Positions 47,602 through 56,961 of a stretch of 64,000 bases of DNA are shown in pieces; the first letter of the stretch is position 1, and each line of letters opens with the position of its first letter. The stretch is from Symmachiella macrocystis (GTDB lineage: Bacteria; Planctomycetota; Planctomycetia; Planctomycetales; Planctomycetaceae). Under the pieces are notes generated by a model, which was given only the letters and a program-made list of their open reading frames with translations, made no database searches and had not been told where the DNA came from. The stretch lies in contig NZ_SJPP01000001.1 in the NCBI RefSeq assembly GCF_007860075.1, forward strand, positions 744,001 through 808,000. The letters run 5' to 3'. The position numbers and the translations under genes are program-made.

Positions 47602-48891
47602 ATGCCCCAACCACCATTACCGCAGTATCCCAGCACCGGACTCTCACGTCGCGTCGCTTTAAAAATCGCCGCCGCCGGCACACTCTCCTTCGCGCTCCCA
47701 GCATTGGATCTCCGCGCTGCTGCAAAGCGCGGCGCGGAGCGCGAGAAATCGCTGATCACGCTGTGGTTGGCGGGCGGACCAAGCCAACTCGAGACCTGGG
47801 ACCCCCACCCCGGGACCCAAGTCGGCGGACCGACCAAGGCCCTAGCCACGATGGTTCCCGGTTTGCATATCGCCGACCTGTTTCCCCACACGGCCGAACA
47901 GATCCACGAACTCTCCGTGATCCGCTCGCTGGTCTCTAAAGAGGGGGACCACGAACGCGGCGCCTATTTCCTCAAAACGGGATACCGCCCCGACCCGACC
48001 GTAACCCACCCTTCCATCGCCGCGCTGGTCACACAACAACAAGCCGACAGTCGTGTCGAAATCCCCCGCAATATCTTGATCGGCAACGACCCGTTTCCCG
48101 GTCGCGGTGGATATCTCGGCGACAAATTCGATCCTTTCAAGGTTTTCAATCCGCAAGACAAAGTCAGCAACGTCACGGCAAACGTCGACTATCAACGGCA
48201 ACAGCGACGGTTGTCGAACTTGGATATTATCGAACAATCGTTTCGCAAAAACCGCACCGCTGCTGCCGACCGCACGCAACATCGCCAAACCCTGCAACGG
48301 GCGCTGACCATGATGACCTCCGAGCAACTGCAGGCGTTTGAATTGCAGCGCGAACCGGCGACCATCCGCGCCGCTTATGGCGAGACCTCTTTCGGACAAG
48401 GCTGCTTGATGGCGCGGCGGCTGGTCGAGACCGGTGTCAAAGCTGTGCAAGTCACGCTCGACGGGTTCGACACGCACGCCAACAACTTCGACGGCCACCA
48501 AGAAAACGCGGCGATCCTCGACCCGGCACTGGCCATGCTGCTGAACGACCTTCGCCAACGCGATCTGTTGGAATCAACAGTCGTCTTATGCATTGGAGAA
48601 TTCGGCCGCACGCCCAATATCAATGCTCTCGACGGCCGCGACCACTGGCCCACCGGTTTTTCCGCACTTCTCGGCGGCGGGGGATTGCGCAGCGGCGTTG
48701 TAATCGGCGAAACAGATCCCACCGGCGCCAAAAAAGATCCCGTCGACCCGATCGAGGTCCCCGATTTATACGCCACCATCCTCGCCGTGCTCGGAGTCGA
48801 ATACGCCCAAGAAGTCATCACCCCCATCGGCCGCCCCTTGGCACTTTGCGAAGGCTCGCCGATTGAACGATTGCTGTTGCCTTCGACGTAG
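47602..48891 (+). CDS. DUF1501 protein with Tat signal
   Basis: A 429-residue protein of the alkaline-phosphatase-like DUF1501 family, the usual partner of DUF1549/1553 proteins. Twin arginine in SRRVALKIAAAGTLSFALPAL indicates export by Tat. Family sequences include LWLAGGPSQLETWDPHP near the start and IGEFGRTPNINALDGRDHWP toward the end. The gap to the upstream gene is 26 bp, so they are co-transcribed. Function unknown. Confidence 0.92.
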   Translation: MPQPPLPQYPSTGLSRRVALKIAAAGTLSFALPALDLRAAAKRGAEREKSLITLWLAGGPSQLETWDPHPGTQVGGPTKALATMVPGLHIADLFPHTAEQIHELSVIRSLVSKEGDHERGAYFLKTGYRPDPTVTHPSIAALVTQQQADSRVEIPRNILIGNDPFPGRGGYLGDKFDPFKVFNPQDKVSNVTANVDYQRQQRRLSNLDIIEQSFRKNRTAAADRTQHRQTLQRALTMMTSEQLQAFELQREPATIRAAYGETSFGQGCLMARRLVETGVKAVQVTLDGFDTHANNFDGHQENAAILDPALAMLLNDLRQRDLLESTVVLCIGEFGRTPNINALDGRDHWPTGFSALLGGGGLRSGVVIGETDPTGAKKDPVDPIEVPDLYATILAVLGVEYAQEVITPIGRPLALCEGSPIERLLLPST

Positions 48892-48987
48892 TCCCTTAGT
48901 AGGCGTTGTCCTGAAGCCCGGAGTTTTTTTATCCGTGGCTCATAAGTATGTTCTGCAACGGTGAATATCACTCCGCGCCGGGATTAT

Positions 48988-49503
48988 TTATTTCTTGAAC
49001 AAAGCTCCCACGCCACTGAAAAAGGATATGATCCCCAGACCGATGAATCCGCGGATTCGCCAACCGTGATTGACCCGCAAGTAAATCCCGCCGCCGATCA
49101 GGCCAACTCCGATAAGAATTCCCGCCACTCCAAACACAATCGCCGCCGTCCGTTCAACGCCATCTCCGTATTGTTGGGAATGAGGCATTGATGTGGCCTT
49201 GGACGGATCGCCGTTGGGAAAACGATAGTCGCGTTCCTGGGCCATGTCCCATTCGTCGTCATCCTCCTCGTCGTAAGCCGGCCGCTCAACGGCTGCCATT
49301 TGTGAAAATTCGGAATCAAGGTCCATGTCCAAAAAATCCGAGTCCTCATCCGTCTTGGCCTTTTTCGCTTTCACTTTCGCTCGCGCTGCCGGGCGGCGGA
49401 TGGCCAACACCTTGTCGCACGCCTTGCACTTGAATTTCTTCCCGGCGAGTTTATCAGCAACTTTATAAGTCTTGCCGCACGAGCAAGGTACGGAAATGGT
49501 CAT
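48988..49503 (-). CDS. Zinc-ribbon plus two-helix membrane protein, copy 1
   Basis: A 171-residue protein: N-terminal CSCGKTYKVADKL...CKACDK zinc-ribbon-type module (Cys-x-Cys and Cys-x2-Cys), a Lys-rich then acidic linker (residues 40-90), and two hydrophobic segments at the C terminus. It is one of three adjacent paralogs on the minus strand. Its first ~75 residues are nearly identical to copy 2. Function unknown; perhaps a membrane-attached sensor or adaptor. Confidence 0.75.
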   Translation of the reverse strand: MTISVPCSCGKTYKVADKLAGKKFKCKACDKVLAIRRPAARAKVKAKKAKTDEDSDFLDMDLDSEFSQMAAVERPAYDEEDDDEWDMAQERDYRFPNGDPSKATSMPHSQQYGDGVERTAAIVFGVAGILIGVGLIGGGIYLRVNHGWRIRGFIGLGIISFFSGVGALFKK

Positions 49504-49506
49504 GTC
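49279..49506. repeat. Direct repeat, 5' third of copy 1
   Basis: These 228 bp align without gaps to 49910-50137 with only about eight mismatches by eye. The repeat spans the ATG, the zinc ribbon and the linker, and stops sharply where the C-terminal halves diverge. Confidence 0.85.
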
Positions 49507-49606
49507 CTACTACTTCCCAAGCAGAGGTCCAAGGAAATCCGCTAATGCCAGCACTCATAGGGCAGGCGAGAATTTGTAACTGAAACGGGTTTAAAATTGC
49601 CCCAAT

Positions 49607-50134
49607 TCAATCGCTGTCGATCAACATCCTCACCCCGCCGATAATGAAAAAGATTCCAATCGCGCCCAGGCCGCGCCAGCGGATGCCCTGTGTCGACCAC
49701 AGAAGCCACGTGCCGATCACCATACCGATACCTAAAACTATCCCCGCCATTGCCAATAAGACCTTCGCTGTTTTCTCAACGTTGGATGGCTGAGGAATAT
49801 ACTTGTCCGCCAGTTCCGCATCGGTTTTGTTCAAATCGGCGACGCGCGGTTCACGCCGGGTACGGGCATCTAGAAAAGGCGACTCTTCCTCCTCATAGCT
49901 GTCCGACCGCGGCCGCTCAACGGCTGCCATTTGTGAAAACTCGGAATCGAGGTCCATGTCCAAAAAATCCGAGTCCTCATCCGTCTTGGCCTTTTTCGCT
50001 TTCACTTTCGCTCGCGCTGCCGGGCGGCGGATGGCCAACACCTTGTCGCACGCCTTGCACTTGAATTTCTTCCCGGCAAGTTTATCGGCGACTTTATAAG
50101 ACTTGCCACACGAGCAAGGTACAGAAATGGTCAT
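49607..50134 (-). CDS. Zinc-ribbon plus two-helix membrane protein, copy 2
   Basis: A 175-residue paralog of the flanking genes with the same CSCGKSYKV...CKACDK module and two C-terminal hydrophobic segments. Residues 1-75 differ from copy 1 only at Thr12/Ser12, while the rest is divergent. Separate from its neighbours by about 90-100 bp on each side. Confidence 0.75.
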   Translation of the reverse strand: MTISVPCSCGKSYKVADKLAGKKFKCKACDKVLAIRRPAARAKVKAKKAKTDEDSDFLDMDLDSEFSQMAAVERPRSDSYEEEESPFLDARTRREPRVADLNKTDAELADKYIPQPSNVEKTAKVLLAMAGIVLGIGMVIGTWLLWSTQGIRWRGLGAIGIFFIIGGVRMLIDSD

Positions 50135-50137
50135 GTC
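49910..50137. repeat. Direct repeat, 5' third of copy 2
   Basis: Partner of the repeat at 49279-49506, same length and orientation. Confidence 0.85.
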
Positions 50138-50220
50138 TAAATTCTTCCCGAGCGATGGTCAAAGTGGATCTGTCGGTGGATTCCGACAGGGAAGCGCCGG
50201 TGCCATTGAGCTGGAGCGGT

Positions 50221-50766
50221 TTATTCTGTCTCTGCTTCTTCCTCTTCTTCTTCTTTTTTGAAGAGCAAGTTCAAGCTAACGATGGATACAACAATTCCCG
50301 CTGCCCCGAGAAACGGCCAGAAATATCCGTAATGCACTGAAATCAGGTAGGTGCCGAAGATCATCAACAAACCCAAAACGACGCCCATTAAGGGAATCAG
50401 TTTGCTGACTACTTTTTCTACGCGGGGCATCGACGGAATAAAAAAGCGAGGCTCTTTATTCTGGGAGACATCGAGGCCGGCAGCGGCCAGACCGCGCCTT
50501 TCGAATGGATCGGCAAATTGGCTTTCCGATTCGTCCTGTCGAGGACGCGCGCGTTTGACTGCCGTCATCTGCGAATACTCGGCATCCAGATCCACATCCA
50601 AAAAACCAGAATCGTCGTCGCTGGAAGCTACTTCCCGTTTCGTTTTGGCACGCGGCTGCGCAATCGCCAAAACCTTGTCGCACGACTTGCATTTGATTTT
50701 TTTGCCGGCAAGTTTGTCAGCCACCTTATAGGCCTTACCGCACGGGCAGCGCACCGTAATAGACAT
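50221..50766 (-). CDS. Zinc-ribbon plus two-helix membrane protein, copy 3
   Basis: A 181-residue paralog: CPCGKAYKVADKLAGKKIKCKSCDK module, the FLDVDLDAEYSQMTAVKR linker corresponding to FLDMDLDSEFSQMAAVER in copies 1 and 2, and two hydrophobic segments, ending in a Glu-rich tail. It is the most divergent copy and probably the first of the array in transcription order. Confidence 0.75.
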   Translation of the reverse strand: MSITVRCPCGKAYKVADKLAGKKIKCKSCDKVLAIAQPRAKTKREVASSDDDSGFLDVDLDAEYSQMTAVKRARPRQDESESQFADPFERRGLAAAGLDVSQNKEPRFFIPSMPRVEKVVSKLIPLMGVVLGLLMIFGTYLISVHYGYFWPFLGAAGIVVSIVSLNLLFKKEEEEEEAETE

Positions 50767-51267
50767 CCATCAATTCCCTAAGCGAGGCTAAAACAATCCG
50801 GCGAGTCCCGTTGGGACAACGTACTATCCGCATGTTACTGGTGGTTAATCTGAAAATCCACAACTTTTTTTCTCCGATTTTGCAATCCGGGCGACCGCAG
50901 CGGTCTGCCTTGCGAGCAGTTTCAAAACCCGGTTGCGTTAGTTCTCGAAAATTTCAGATCAGTGTCACCGGGAGGGGTCAGAGAGTTTTGAAACAACTTG
51001 CAGGGACCTACCGTACATTTGATAATTGTTGCTCAAATGCCGGGCACATCTGCACCCTCCGCTAGGTTGAAGGACGTGAATGTCAAAATTTTCCGCGCAC
51101 GGTCAGCAGGTTCCGACAAACGCGATTGTGCCGACAAACATCCTTTACGATCTCCCGTTTACTGTTCCGATATTTCAAAGGAGTACTAGAACCAGTTGTA
51201 AGAGAGTGCCCACGCTCTCTTTCTGGGAAATGCACATAACCGCCAATTGAGATTTGGGATGGATACC
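50767..51267. other. Region upstream of the secreted protein gene
   Basis: About 500 bp. A stem-loop at 51200-51221 (AAGAGAGTG and CGCTCTCTT around CCCA) lies about 45 bp before the next start and could be a leader hairpin or attenuator. No gene or clear promoter is recognised otherwise. Confidence 0.4.
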
Positions 51268-52245
51268 ATGCGAATTTCGTTTGCTAGGTCGCTCGCGGCG
51301 ACTATTTGTTCGGCTTTGACGGTAACGGTTCTCTGCGGAACCGCGTCGGCTCAAGTCGTCCCCGGAACCGGCACCTTCCAAGCGAAGGCTAGCGACGACT
51401 TTGAAGATACCCAATGGGTCTTCACGCACAATTTCCCCAAGAGTAGCAGCAACATCGACAAACAAACCCGGTATCCCTCCGGCAAGTCGAACAACAGCAA
51501 ATGGTTCGAAAGTCTCAAGCGCGGACAACCCGATGTCATCAAACGCGTCACCCCTCCGGCGGGCGGACTTCCCGGCAGCACCGGCGCGATGTTGATGCAA
51601 ACATTGAATTCCGGCATCCCCGGTTACTCATCGCGCAAATGGCAACAGGACGACCTGTTAGTCGATGTGACTAATGCCTTAGGCGGATTTGTTCCGGTGG
51701 CTTGGTCACCCAACGTGGTGGTCCGGCTCTACATTCCCGAGTTCGACAAATGGGAAAACCGGACCGGAACCTCGTTTGGATTTCGCGCCAGTGTCCTGGC
51801 GCAGCGTTCCACGCGGGGCGGTTCTCGTAAACGCGGCTTGTTTGGTTTCCGATCCCGGTTTAGCGGCGGAACGGAAAGCGAAACGCTCTATCCCGGTATG
51901 TTCATTCAATTCAACAGCAAGACCAACGGCTACAAAGAAGACTCCGCCTACTTTATCATCCGCGCCGATGAACGGGGCTACGACTACACCGGTCCGCAAA
52001 TCAAACAAACCGGCTGGTGGACGATCGGCATGTCGTTCACTCCTGATGGACGGATTCACTACTACGGAAAACCGGGTGTCGAAAACCTCACCCCCGCCGA
52101 CCACATCGCCTCGCACAACTATCACGATTACAGGTGCGTGCGATTCAACACTTACTTTTTCGACGTCTGCAACGCCAACGACGGCCGCACCTGGTCCACC
52201 CCCTGGATCATCGATGCCTCGGCGATGTACATGTCACGGAAATAA
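51268..52245 (+). CDS. Secreted protein of unknown function
   Basis: About 325 residues with a clear signal peptide (MRISFARSLAATICSALTVT..., likely cut after TASA). The mature part is rich in Gly, aromatic and beta-type residues (NVVVRLYIPEFDKWENRTGT; YDYTGPQIKQTGWWTIGMSF), which suggests a beta-sandwich, perhaps carbohydrate-binding, but no family is recognised. The ATG at 51268 has a GGGATGGA stretch in front; an ATG three codons upstream is also possible. Confidence 0.75.
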   Translation: MRISFARSLAATICSALTVTVLCGTASAQVVPGTGTFQAKASDDFEDTQWVFTHNFPKSSSNIDKQTRYPSGKSNNSKWFESLKRGQPDVIKRVTPPAGGLPGSTGAMLMQTLNSGIPGYSSRKWQQDDLLVDVTNALGGFVPVAWSPNVVVRLYIPEFDKWENRTGTSFGFRASVLAQRSTRGGSRKRGLFGFRSRFSGGTESETLYPGMFIQFNSKTNGYKEDSAYFIIRADERGYDYTGPQIKQTGWWTIGMSFTPDGRIHYYGKPGVENLTPADHIASHNYHDYRCVRFNTYFFDVCNANDGRTWSTPWIIDASAMYMSRK

Positions 52246-52272
52246 ACCCACCGGAAAAACACCCCCCCCTCT

Positions 52273-52287
52273 CCCTCTGAGAGAGGG
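52273..52287. repeat. Short palindrome of a REP-like type
   Basis: CCCTCT and AGAGGG pair around GAG within CTCTCCCTCTGAGAGAGGGC, followed by TGGGGTGAGGG. This kind of sequence recurs between genes in many bacteria. It lies just after the secreted protein gene and may help end its transcript. Confidence 0.5.
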
Positions 52288-52456
52288 CTGGGGTGAGGGG
52301 TTCCCGCACAACAGGTGATCGTCCCACTCCAGCGCCAGTTGTTCCTGCCATCTCGACGTGATACTCTCTGCGATTGAAATTCAATACCGCAGACGCCGCG
52401 ACCTTTCGCTCTGTTTTCCAAATGCGAGGCCTGCGGTCACGAAGGACGGCAGGCTG

Positions 52457-53470
52457 ATGGGCTGGGAACAACTACGCGGACATACACAGCAAATCGAAAT
52501 GTTTCGTCGCACGCTGTCGCGTGGTCGACTGGGACAGGCGTATCTGTTTGTGGGGCCTGAGGGGGTTGGCAAACAGACCTTCGCGACGACTTTAGCGCAG
52601 GCACTCTTTTGTCAGACCCACCCCATCACGGACCTCGATCCCTGCGGAGTCTGCCCGGCTTGCAAACAGATGGCCAGCGGCGCGCACCCCGATTTTTCTC
52701 GCGTGCAACTTCTGCCGACTAAACGCGAACTATTGATCGAACAGTTTATCGGCCCCAAAGAGAATCGCGGCAAGGAAGGCTTATGCCACGACTTGTCCCT
52801 CAAGCCGATGTCGGCCGACCGCAAAATCGCCGTCATTGATGACGCCGACAAAATGCGAGTTGAGAGCGCCAACGCCTTGCTAAAAACTTTGGAGGAACCG
52901 CCGCACGGTTCTTTGATCGTGCTAATCGCCACCAATCTCGAGCAGCTATTGCCCACGATTCGCTCGCGCTGCCAAACGATTCGTTTTGCCCCCCTCTCCT
53001 CCGAAGACGTGACCGCTTTAATCTTGGAGAACGAAATCACCGACTCTCCCGAGCTCGCCGCTGAAATAGCCGCACTGAGCGACGGCAGTTTGGCCACCGC
53101 AGCGCAACTGGGAGACTCTGAACTATTGGAGCATCGGCGGACATTGTTTGCCGCACTCGCTTCGGAACGTTTTCACAGCGTAAATACAGCAGCCCAGGTC
53201 ATGGAATGTATCGAAGCGGCCGGTTCAGACGCGGCGGCGCAACGACAACGGGCCGCTTGGATGATCCGGTTTTGTATCGAGTACTACCGCCTCTCGCTTG
53301 CAGAGGCTTCCGAAATCGACCCGGAACAGGCGGAAGTGATCGGCGCCGCCATCGAACGCGCCGTGACAGCGCAATTGCACTTGGATCGCAGCATGTCGGT
53401 CGCATTGTGCATGGAAGCACTGTTCGACGACCTGGGACGAGTCGGCCGCGCAGCACGTACGACCGCCTGA
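52457..53470 (+). CDS. holB: DNA polymerase III delta' subunit
   Basis: About 337 residues; clamp-loader subunit. Walker A region GPEGVGKQT, a zinc-binding cluster ending CGVCPACKQM, IDDADKMRVESANALLKTLEEPP and the sensor region TIRSRCQTIRF are typical. An intact P-loop is seen, as in DnaX-like clamp loaders. The ATG at 52457 fits the family N terminus (GWEQLRGHTQQIEMFRRTL). ricT follows after 213 bp, a gene order also known from Bacillus (holB-yaaT). Confidence 0.9.
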   Translation: MGWEQLRGHTQQIEMFRRTLSRGRLGQAYLFVGPEGVGKQTFATTLAQALFCQTHPITDLDPCGVCPACKQMASGAHPDFSRVQLLPTKRELLIEQFIGPKENRGKEGLCHDLSLKPMSADRKIAVIDDADKMRVESANALLKTLEEPPHGSLIVLIATNLEQLLPTIRSRCQTIRFAPLSSEDVTALILENEITDSPELAAEIAALSDGSLATAAQLGDSELLEHRRTLFAALASERFHSVNTAAQVMECIEAAGSDAAAQRQRAAWMIRFCIEYYRLSLAEASEIDPEQAEVIGAAIERAVTAQLHLDRSMSVALCMEALFDDLGRVGRAARTTA

Positions 53471-53683
53471 CCATCCGGCGCTATTCCCCCGACCACGGTG
53501 ATGCCCTTCCCTGCAGCTGACAATGCGGCATTTTCTGCCACGATGGCAATTGCCGCAGCGATGGGCCTATAATGCCCATTGGGATTTTTGCCTTTCCACA
53601 ATTTTCAATACGTGCCGCCACTTGAATGCATCGGGATAAACGATGCACGACTGACAGCGACGGCTTCGTATTGAAATTTATAC

Positions 53684-54550
53684 ATGTCTATTGAGATCAC
53701 CATGCCGAGTCGTTACGTCGTTCGCTATGGGTTAATCCGTCACGTCGCACCCTTTTCGGTAAAAGGTCCGCAAACCTATGCCCGCAGTGATTCCGTGGTC
53801 GTCCGTAGCGACCGGGGAATGGAATTGGGCGAGGTTCTTTGCGAAGCGACCGAACGCGCCGTTAAGTTTTTGCCCTCATCCGAAACCAAAGGCCATATTG
53901 TCCGCTTTGCCACTCTCGAGGACGAGCAATCCAGCGGAGAGTTGCACGAAAAGGAGCGGATTGAATTCCACGATTGCGCGGAAATGATCCGCGAGCGCAA
54001 GCTGCAAATGGAACTCATCGATGTCGAGCACGTGCTCGGCGGGGAACGGATCGTCTTTTTCTACTTGGCGGAAAAGCGGGTCGATTTTCGGGAGTTGGTC
54101 AAAGCGCTGGCAAAGAAATTCCACACGCGGATCGAAATGCGGCAAATCGGTGTCCGCGACGAAGCCAAGTTGCTTGCGGATTACGGCGACTGCGGCAAAC
54201 CAGTCTGTTGCAATACGCATCTCACCCAGATGCCGCCGGTTTCCATGAAAATGGCCAAAGTCCAACGAGCCACTTTGGACCCAACAAAGATTTCCGGCCG
54301 TTGCGGACGGCTCAAGTGCTGCTTGCGGTACGAATACGATACGTATCAGGAAATCCGCCGGGAGTTGCCCGCCGTGGGAAACATGGTTGTCACTAAACAA
54401 GGACAGGGTAAGGTGTTACGCCAAGAAATCCTGGCCAGGAAGTTGTTGATTCAATATGAAGATCAACGCCGCATTATGGTTGATGAAAGCGAGATCGTGA
54501 CAGTCGTCAAACGCTCCAAACCGGCCGAGGCGGTCAAGCCAGCTGAGTAA
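53684..54550 (+). CDS. ricT: PSP1-domain protein, RicT/YaaT-like
   Basis: A 288-residue PSP1 protein. In Bacillus the homolog joins YmcA and YlbF in a complex carrying Fe-S clusters that affects RNase Y and development. The cysteine pattern GDCGKPVCC and SGRCGRLKCCLRYE is complete, so cluster binding is likely. It lies after holB, as in Firmicutes. No YmcA or YlbF partner is in the window. Confidence 0.9.
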   Translation: MSIEITMPSRYVVRYGLIRHVAPFSVKGPQTYARSDSVVVRSDRGMELGEVLCEATERAVKFLPSSETKGHIVRFATLEDEQSSGELHEKERIEFHDCAEMIRERKLQMELIDVEHVLGGERIVFFYLAEKRVDFRELVKALAKKFHTRIEMRQIGVRDEAKLLADYGDCGKPVCCNTHLTQMPPVSMKMAKVQRATLDPTKISGRCGRLKCCLRYEYDTYQEIRRELPAVGNMVVTKQGQGKVLRQEILARKLLIQYEDQRRIMVDESEIVTVVKRSKPAEAVKPAE

Positions 54551-54983
54551 AAATTGCCGCATTAATGCACAGTCGCTCAACAGACGCTTCATTGTTCGAG
54601 TTGAGACAACCAACTTGCAAACCTGAAACCTTAACGTCTGGGAACTGCTGGAAGTCTCGGGGGACACCGGCAACCATGAGGCGGATTTTTTTACCTGCCA
54701 GGGTATCTTAAGAAAAAGTCAAGATTTGCATTCAAATTGCATCCCCTATCCGGTTATGATGAACACGTACGCCGCCACAGACAATCGGTGAAACCTGCCG
54801 TTGGAGATCGTCAAAGTGTTGAAACCCTGAATCGTCGCAGGCGGTGAGGACAGCGTTTGTTTGGAAAGTCTGAGGACTTGGAATTTCGCGTAAATAAAGA
54901 GTCTCCGAAAACATCGCCTGGCCAAAGTTCATAGCAATAAAAATTCGCTGTGAAACCGGGAACGGAAGTGTACTACGCAAGCC
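54551..54983. other. Intergenic region upstream of the Minf_1886-type gene
   Basis: About 430 bp. A sigma-70-like pair TTCAAA (54731-54736), 18 bp, TATGAT (54755-54760) is a weak promoter candidate, which would leave a leader of more than 200 nt. Nothing else recognised. Confidence 0.35.
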
Positions 54984-55388
54984 ATGACAACGACATCAAA
55001 GACAACGATCAGACGCCGTTACGATTCCAATGCGTATCGGTTCATTTTCCCGGCTTTGCGATATTCGCAAAATCTGTTTCGCCATCCCCCCGCAACCGGC
55101 GTCCATTTTTCCGAAGCGGAGGCCCATATCTCCGGACAGGAACTGGTCAACGGCATTCGCCAATACGCCCAAGAACAGTTCGGCATGTTGGCCCGCACCG
55201 TCTTTAATAGCTGGGGAATCTTTACGACGGAAGATTTCGGGAAGATTGTCTTCGAATTGATCGAAAGCGGAGACATGAAGAAGACCGACGATGATCGTTT
55301 GGAGGATTTTTGCGACGTCTTCGATTTTGAAGAAGCATTCGACGATCAATACGTCATCGATGTCAGCCGCGCCTTCTCTCCAAACTAA
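54984..55388 (+). CDS. Minf_1886-family protein
   Basis: A 134-residue protein of a small family known from the Planctomycetes-Verrucomicrobia-Chlamydiae group. The signature is QFGMLARTVFNSWGIFTTEDFGKIVFELIE, followed by the acidic region EDFCDVFDFEEAF. Length is normal. Function unknown. Confidence 0.85.
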   Translation: MTTTSKTTIRRRYDSNAYRFIFPALRYSQNLFRHPPATGVHFSEAEAHISGQELVNGIRQYAQEQFGMLARTVFNSWGIFTTEDFGKIVFELIESGDMKKTDDDRLEDFCDVFDFEEAFDDQYVIDVSRAFSPN

Positions 55389-55618
55389 CGGTGCTTCCGC
55401 TCGAAATTTACAGCGTGTTTCTCCGCGGGGAAAAGTGTCGCCTAGCCATCAAGATGCCGGCGTTTCTGGGCTAACCAAGGCTCCACTGCGGCAAAATCGC
55501 ACTGAGGCAAAATCCCGGAGCGGTGACCGCATCCACTTGAGTTGATATCTGTTCGATCCCGAGAGTTGCGTTCCAGCCAGCATTTCGGAAATCGTGCGTT
55601 GCAGGGAAGGAAAGCACG

Positions 55619-56125
55619 TTGTCACGACATCGCCGCCAGGCGGCTCAAAAACAAGACTCTGCAGCACTGCCGCCCGTGGGCATGGAAGAACAAAACGCCG
55701 TTTTGCCGCGTTCAAAAACAAGATTAGTCGTCGGTATAATCGTGTGGGTCGTCTGGATCGCCGGCCTGTTGGCCTTGGCCGGGCTAAGCTCCAATCCAAT
55801 CACGCTCAACCGCCGCCAATTCGCTGACGCAGACTTGGTGATCATTGGCAATGTCGCTGATTCATCCACCGGCCGCGTGAGCGTTGCCGAAACGATGTAC
55901 GGGATATTCCCCGAAAAAGAACTCACCGTCGTCGGTCTCTCGGAAATTTCCAATCTGTCCGCCGGCAACTCCTATGTGATGCCTCTAAAACGGCTTAATG
56001 GCGAGTTCGATGTTGTGGCCATCACAAAAGACGAACGGGGCCGTGTCGTTTATCCCGCCACGAGCGAAGTCAGATCGCAACTCGACAACGTTCTCGTCGA
56101 AATCAGCAAACGGCTCACACCATAA
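55619..56125 (+). CDS. Single-helix membrane protein of unknown function
   Basis: A 168-residue protein with one transmembrane helix (LVVGIIVWVVWIAGLLALAGL, about residues 36-56) and a short external domain with VSVAETMYGIFPEKELTVVG. The TTG start has AAGGAAAG in front; an ATG at 55682 would remove the first 21 residues. Followed by the methyltransferase gene after 68 bp. Not recognised. Confidence 0.6.
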   Translation: MSRHRRQAAQKQDSAALPPVGMEEQNAVLPRSKTRLVVGIIVWVVWIAGLLALAGLSSNPITLNRRQFADADLVIIGNVADSSTGRVSVAETMYGIFPEKELTVVGLSEISNLSAGNSYVMPLKRLNGEFDVVAITKDERGRVVYPATSEVRSQLDNVLVEISKRLTP

Positions 56126-56193
56126 AACTGAGGCTCGGAGCAGAGCGAAACTGGTTGGCTGGCGAAGTAGCCAGCGTTTGGAAAGGGACCGCA

Positions 56194-56961
56194 GTGGCAG
56201 CTGCAAAAAAACGGCGAGATGCGTTGTTGGGAAATCATCAGCGATGTTGGCTATGGGGACGGCACCTGGTACGGCAAACGCTCGAAGCCAATCGATGGCC
56301 CATTCACGAAATTCGTTTGGCCGACCGCCTGGACGAGGAAGAACTGTTGCGACTGCAAAGCCTCGCCGACCATCACCAGGTTCCGGTGCTCGTGGAATCA
56401 GCCACCCGCTTGACCCAATTGGCCAAAACCAAGGACCACCAAGGTTATCTCGCCAAGATGGGGACTTTCCCTTACACGCCGGCCGAAGACCTGCTGCAAA
56501 GTCCGGTTCAAAACCCGCTGTATTTAATTTTGGATGCGATGCAGGACGCGTACAATTTCGGAGCGGTGATCCGCTCGGCTGAGGTATTTGGCGTCACAGC
56601 AATCGTCGTCGGAGAACAACGTCAAGCGACGGTCAACAGTCTGGTAGCGCGAAGTTCCGTCGGCGCAGTCAACCGCGTGCGGATTGTGCAAACCGCAGAA
56701 GTGGTGACCATGATTCAACATCTGCAGACGCAGGGAATTTCGATCTATGGTGCGAGCGAAAAGGCGGTTGAACCAATTTTCAGTCACAATTTGTCCGGAC
56801 CGGTCGGGTTGGTCATCGGCAACGAGGGAACCGGAATTTCCCCCGAAGTTCAAACGGTTTGTGACGGGTTTGTACGAATTCCCCTGCAAGGTAAAATCGG
56901 TTCGCTCAACGCGGCCGTCGCGGCCGGAATCGTGCTGTATGAGGCAACACGCCAGCGATGA
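56194..56961 (+). CDS. TrmH-family RNA 2'-O-methyltransferase (RlmB-like)
   Basis: About 255 residues. SPOUT-class enzyme that methylates ribose in rRNA or tRNA with SAM. Motif 1 DAYNFGAVIRSAEVFG, motif 2 GLVIGNEGTGIS and motif 3 IPLQGKIGSLNAAVAAGIVLYE are complete, forming the knot. An N-terminal substrate-binding domain (NHQRCWLWGRHLVRQTLEANRW) fits RlmB. GTG at 56194 is chosen because GGAAAGGGA lies at ideal distance; the frame extends to a TTG at 56155. Confidence 0.88.
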   Translation: MAAAKKRRDALLGNHQRCWLWGRHLVRQTLEANRWPIHEIRLADRLDEEELLRLQSLADHHQVPVLVESATRLTQLAKTKDHQGYLAKMGTFPYTPAEDLLQSPVQNPLYLILDAMQDAYNFGAVIRSAEVFGVTAIVVGEQRQATVNSLVARSSVGAVNRVRIVQTAEVVTMIQHLQTQGISIYGASEKAVEPIFSHNLSGPVGLVIGNEGTGISPEVQTVCDGFVRIPLQGKIGSLNAAVAAGIVLYEATRQR

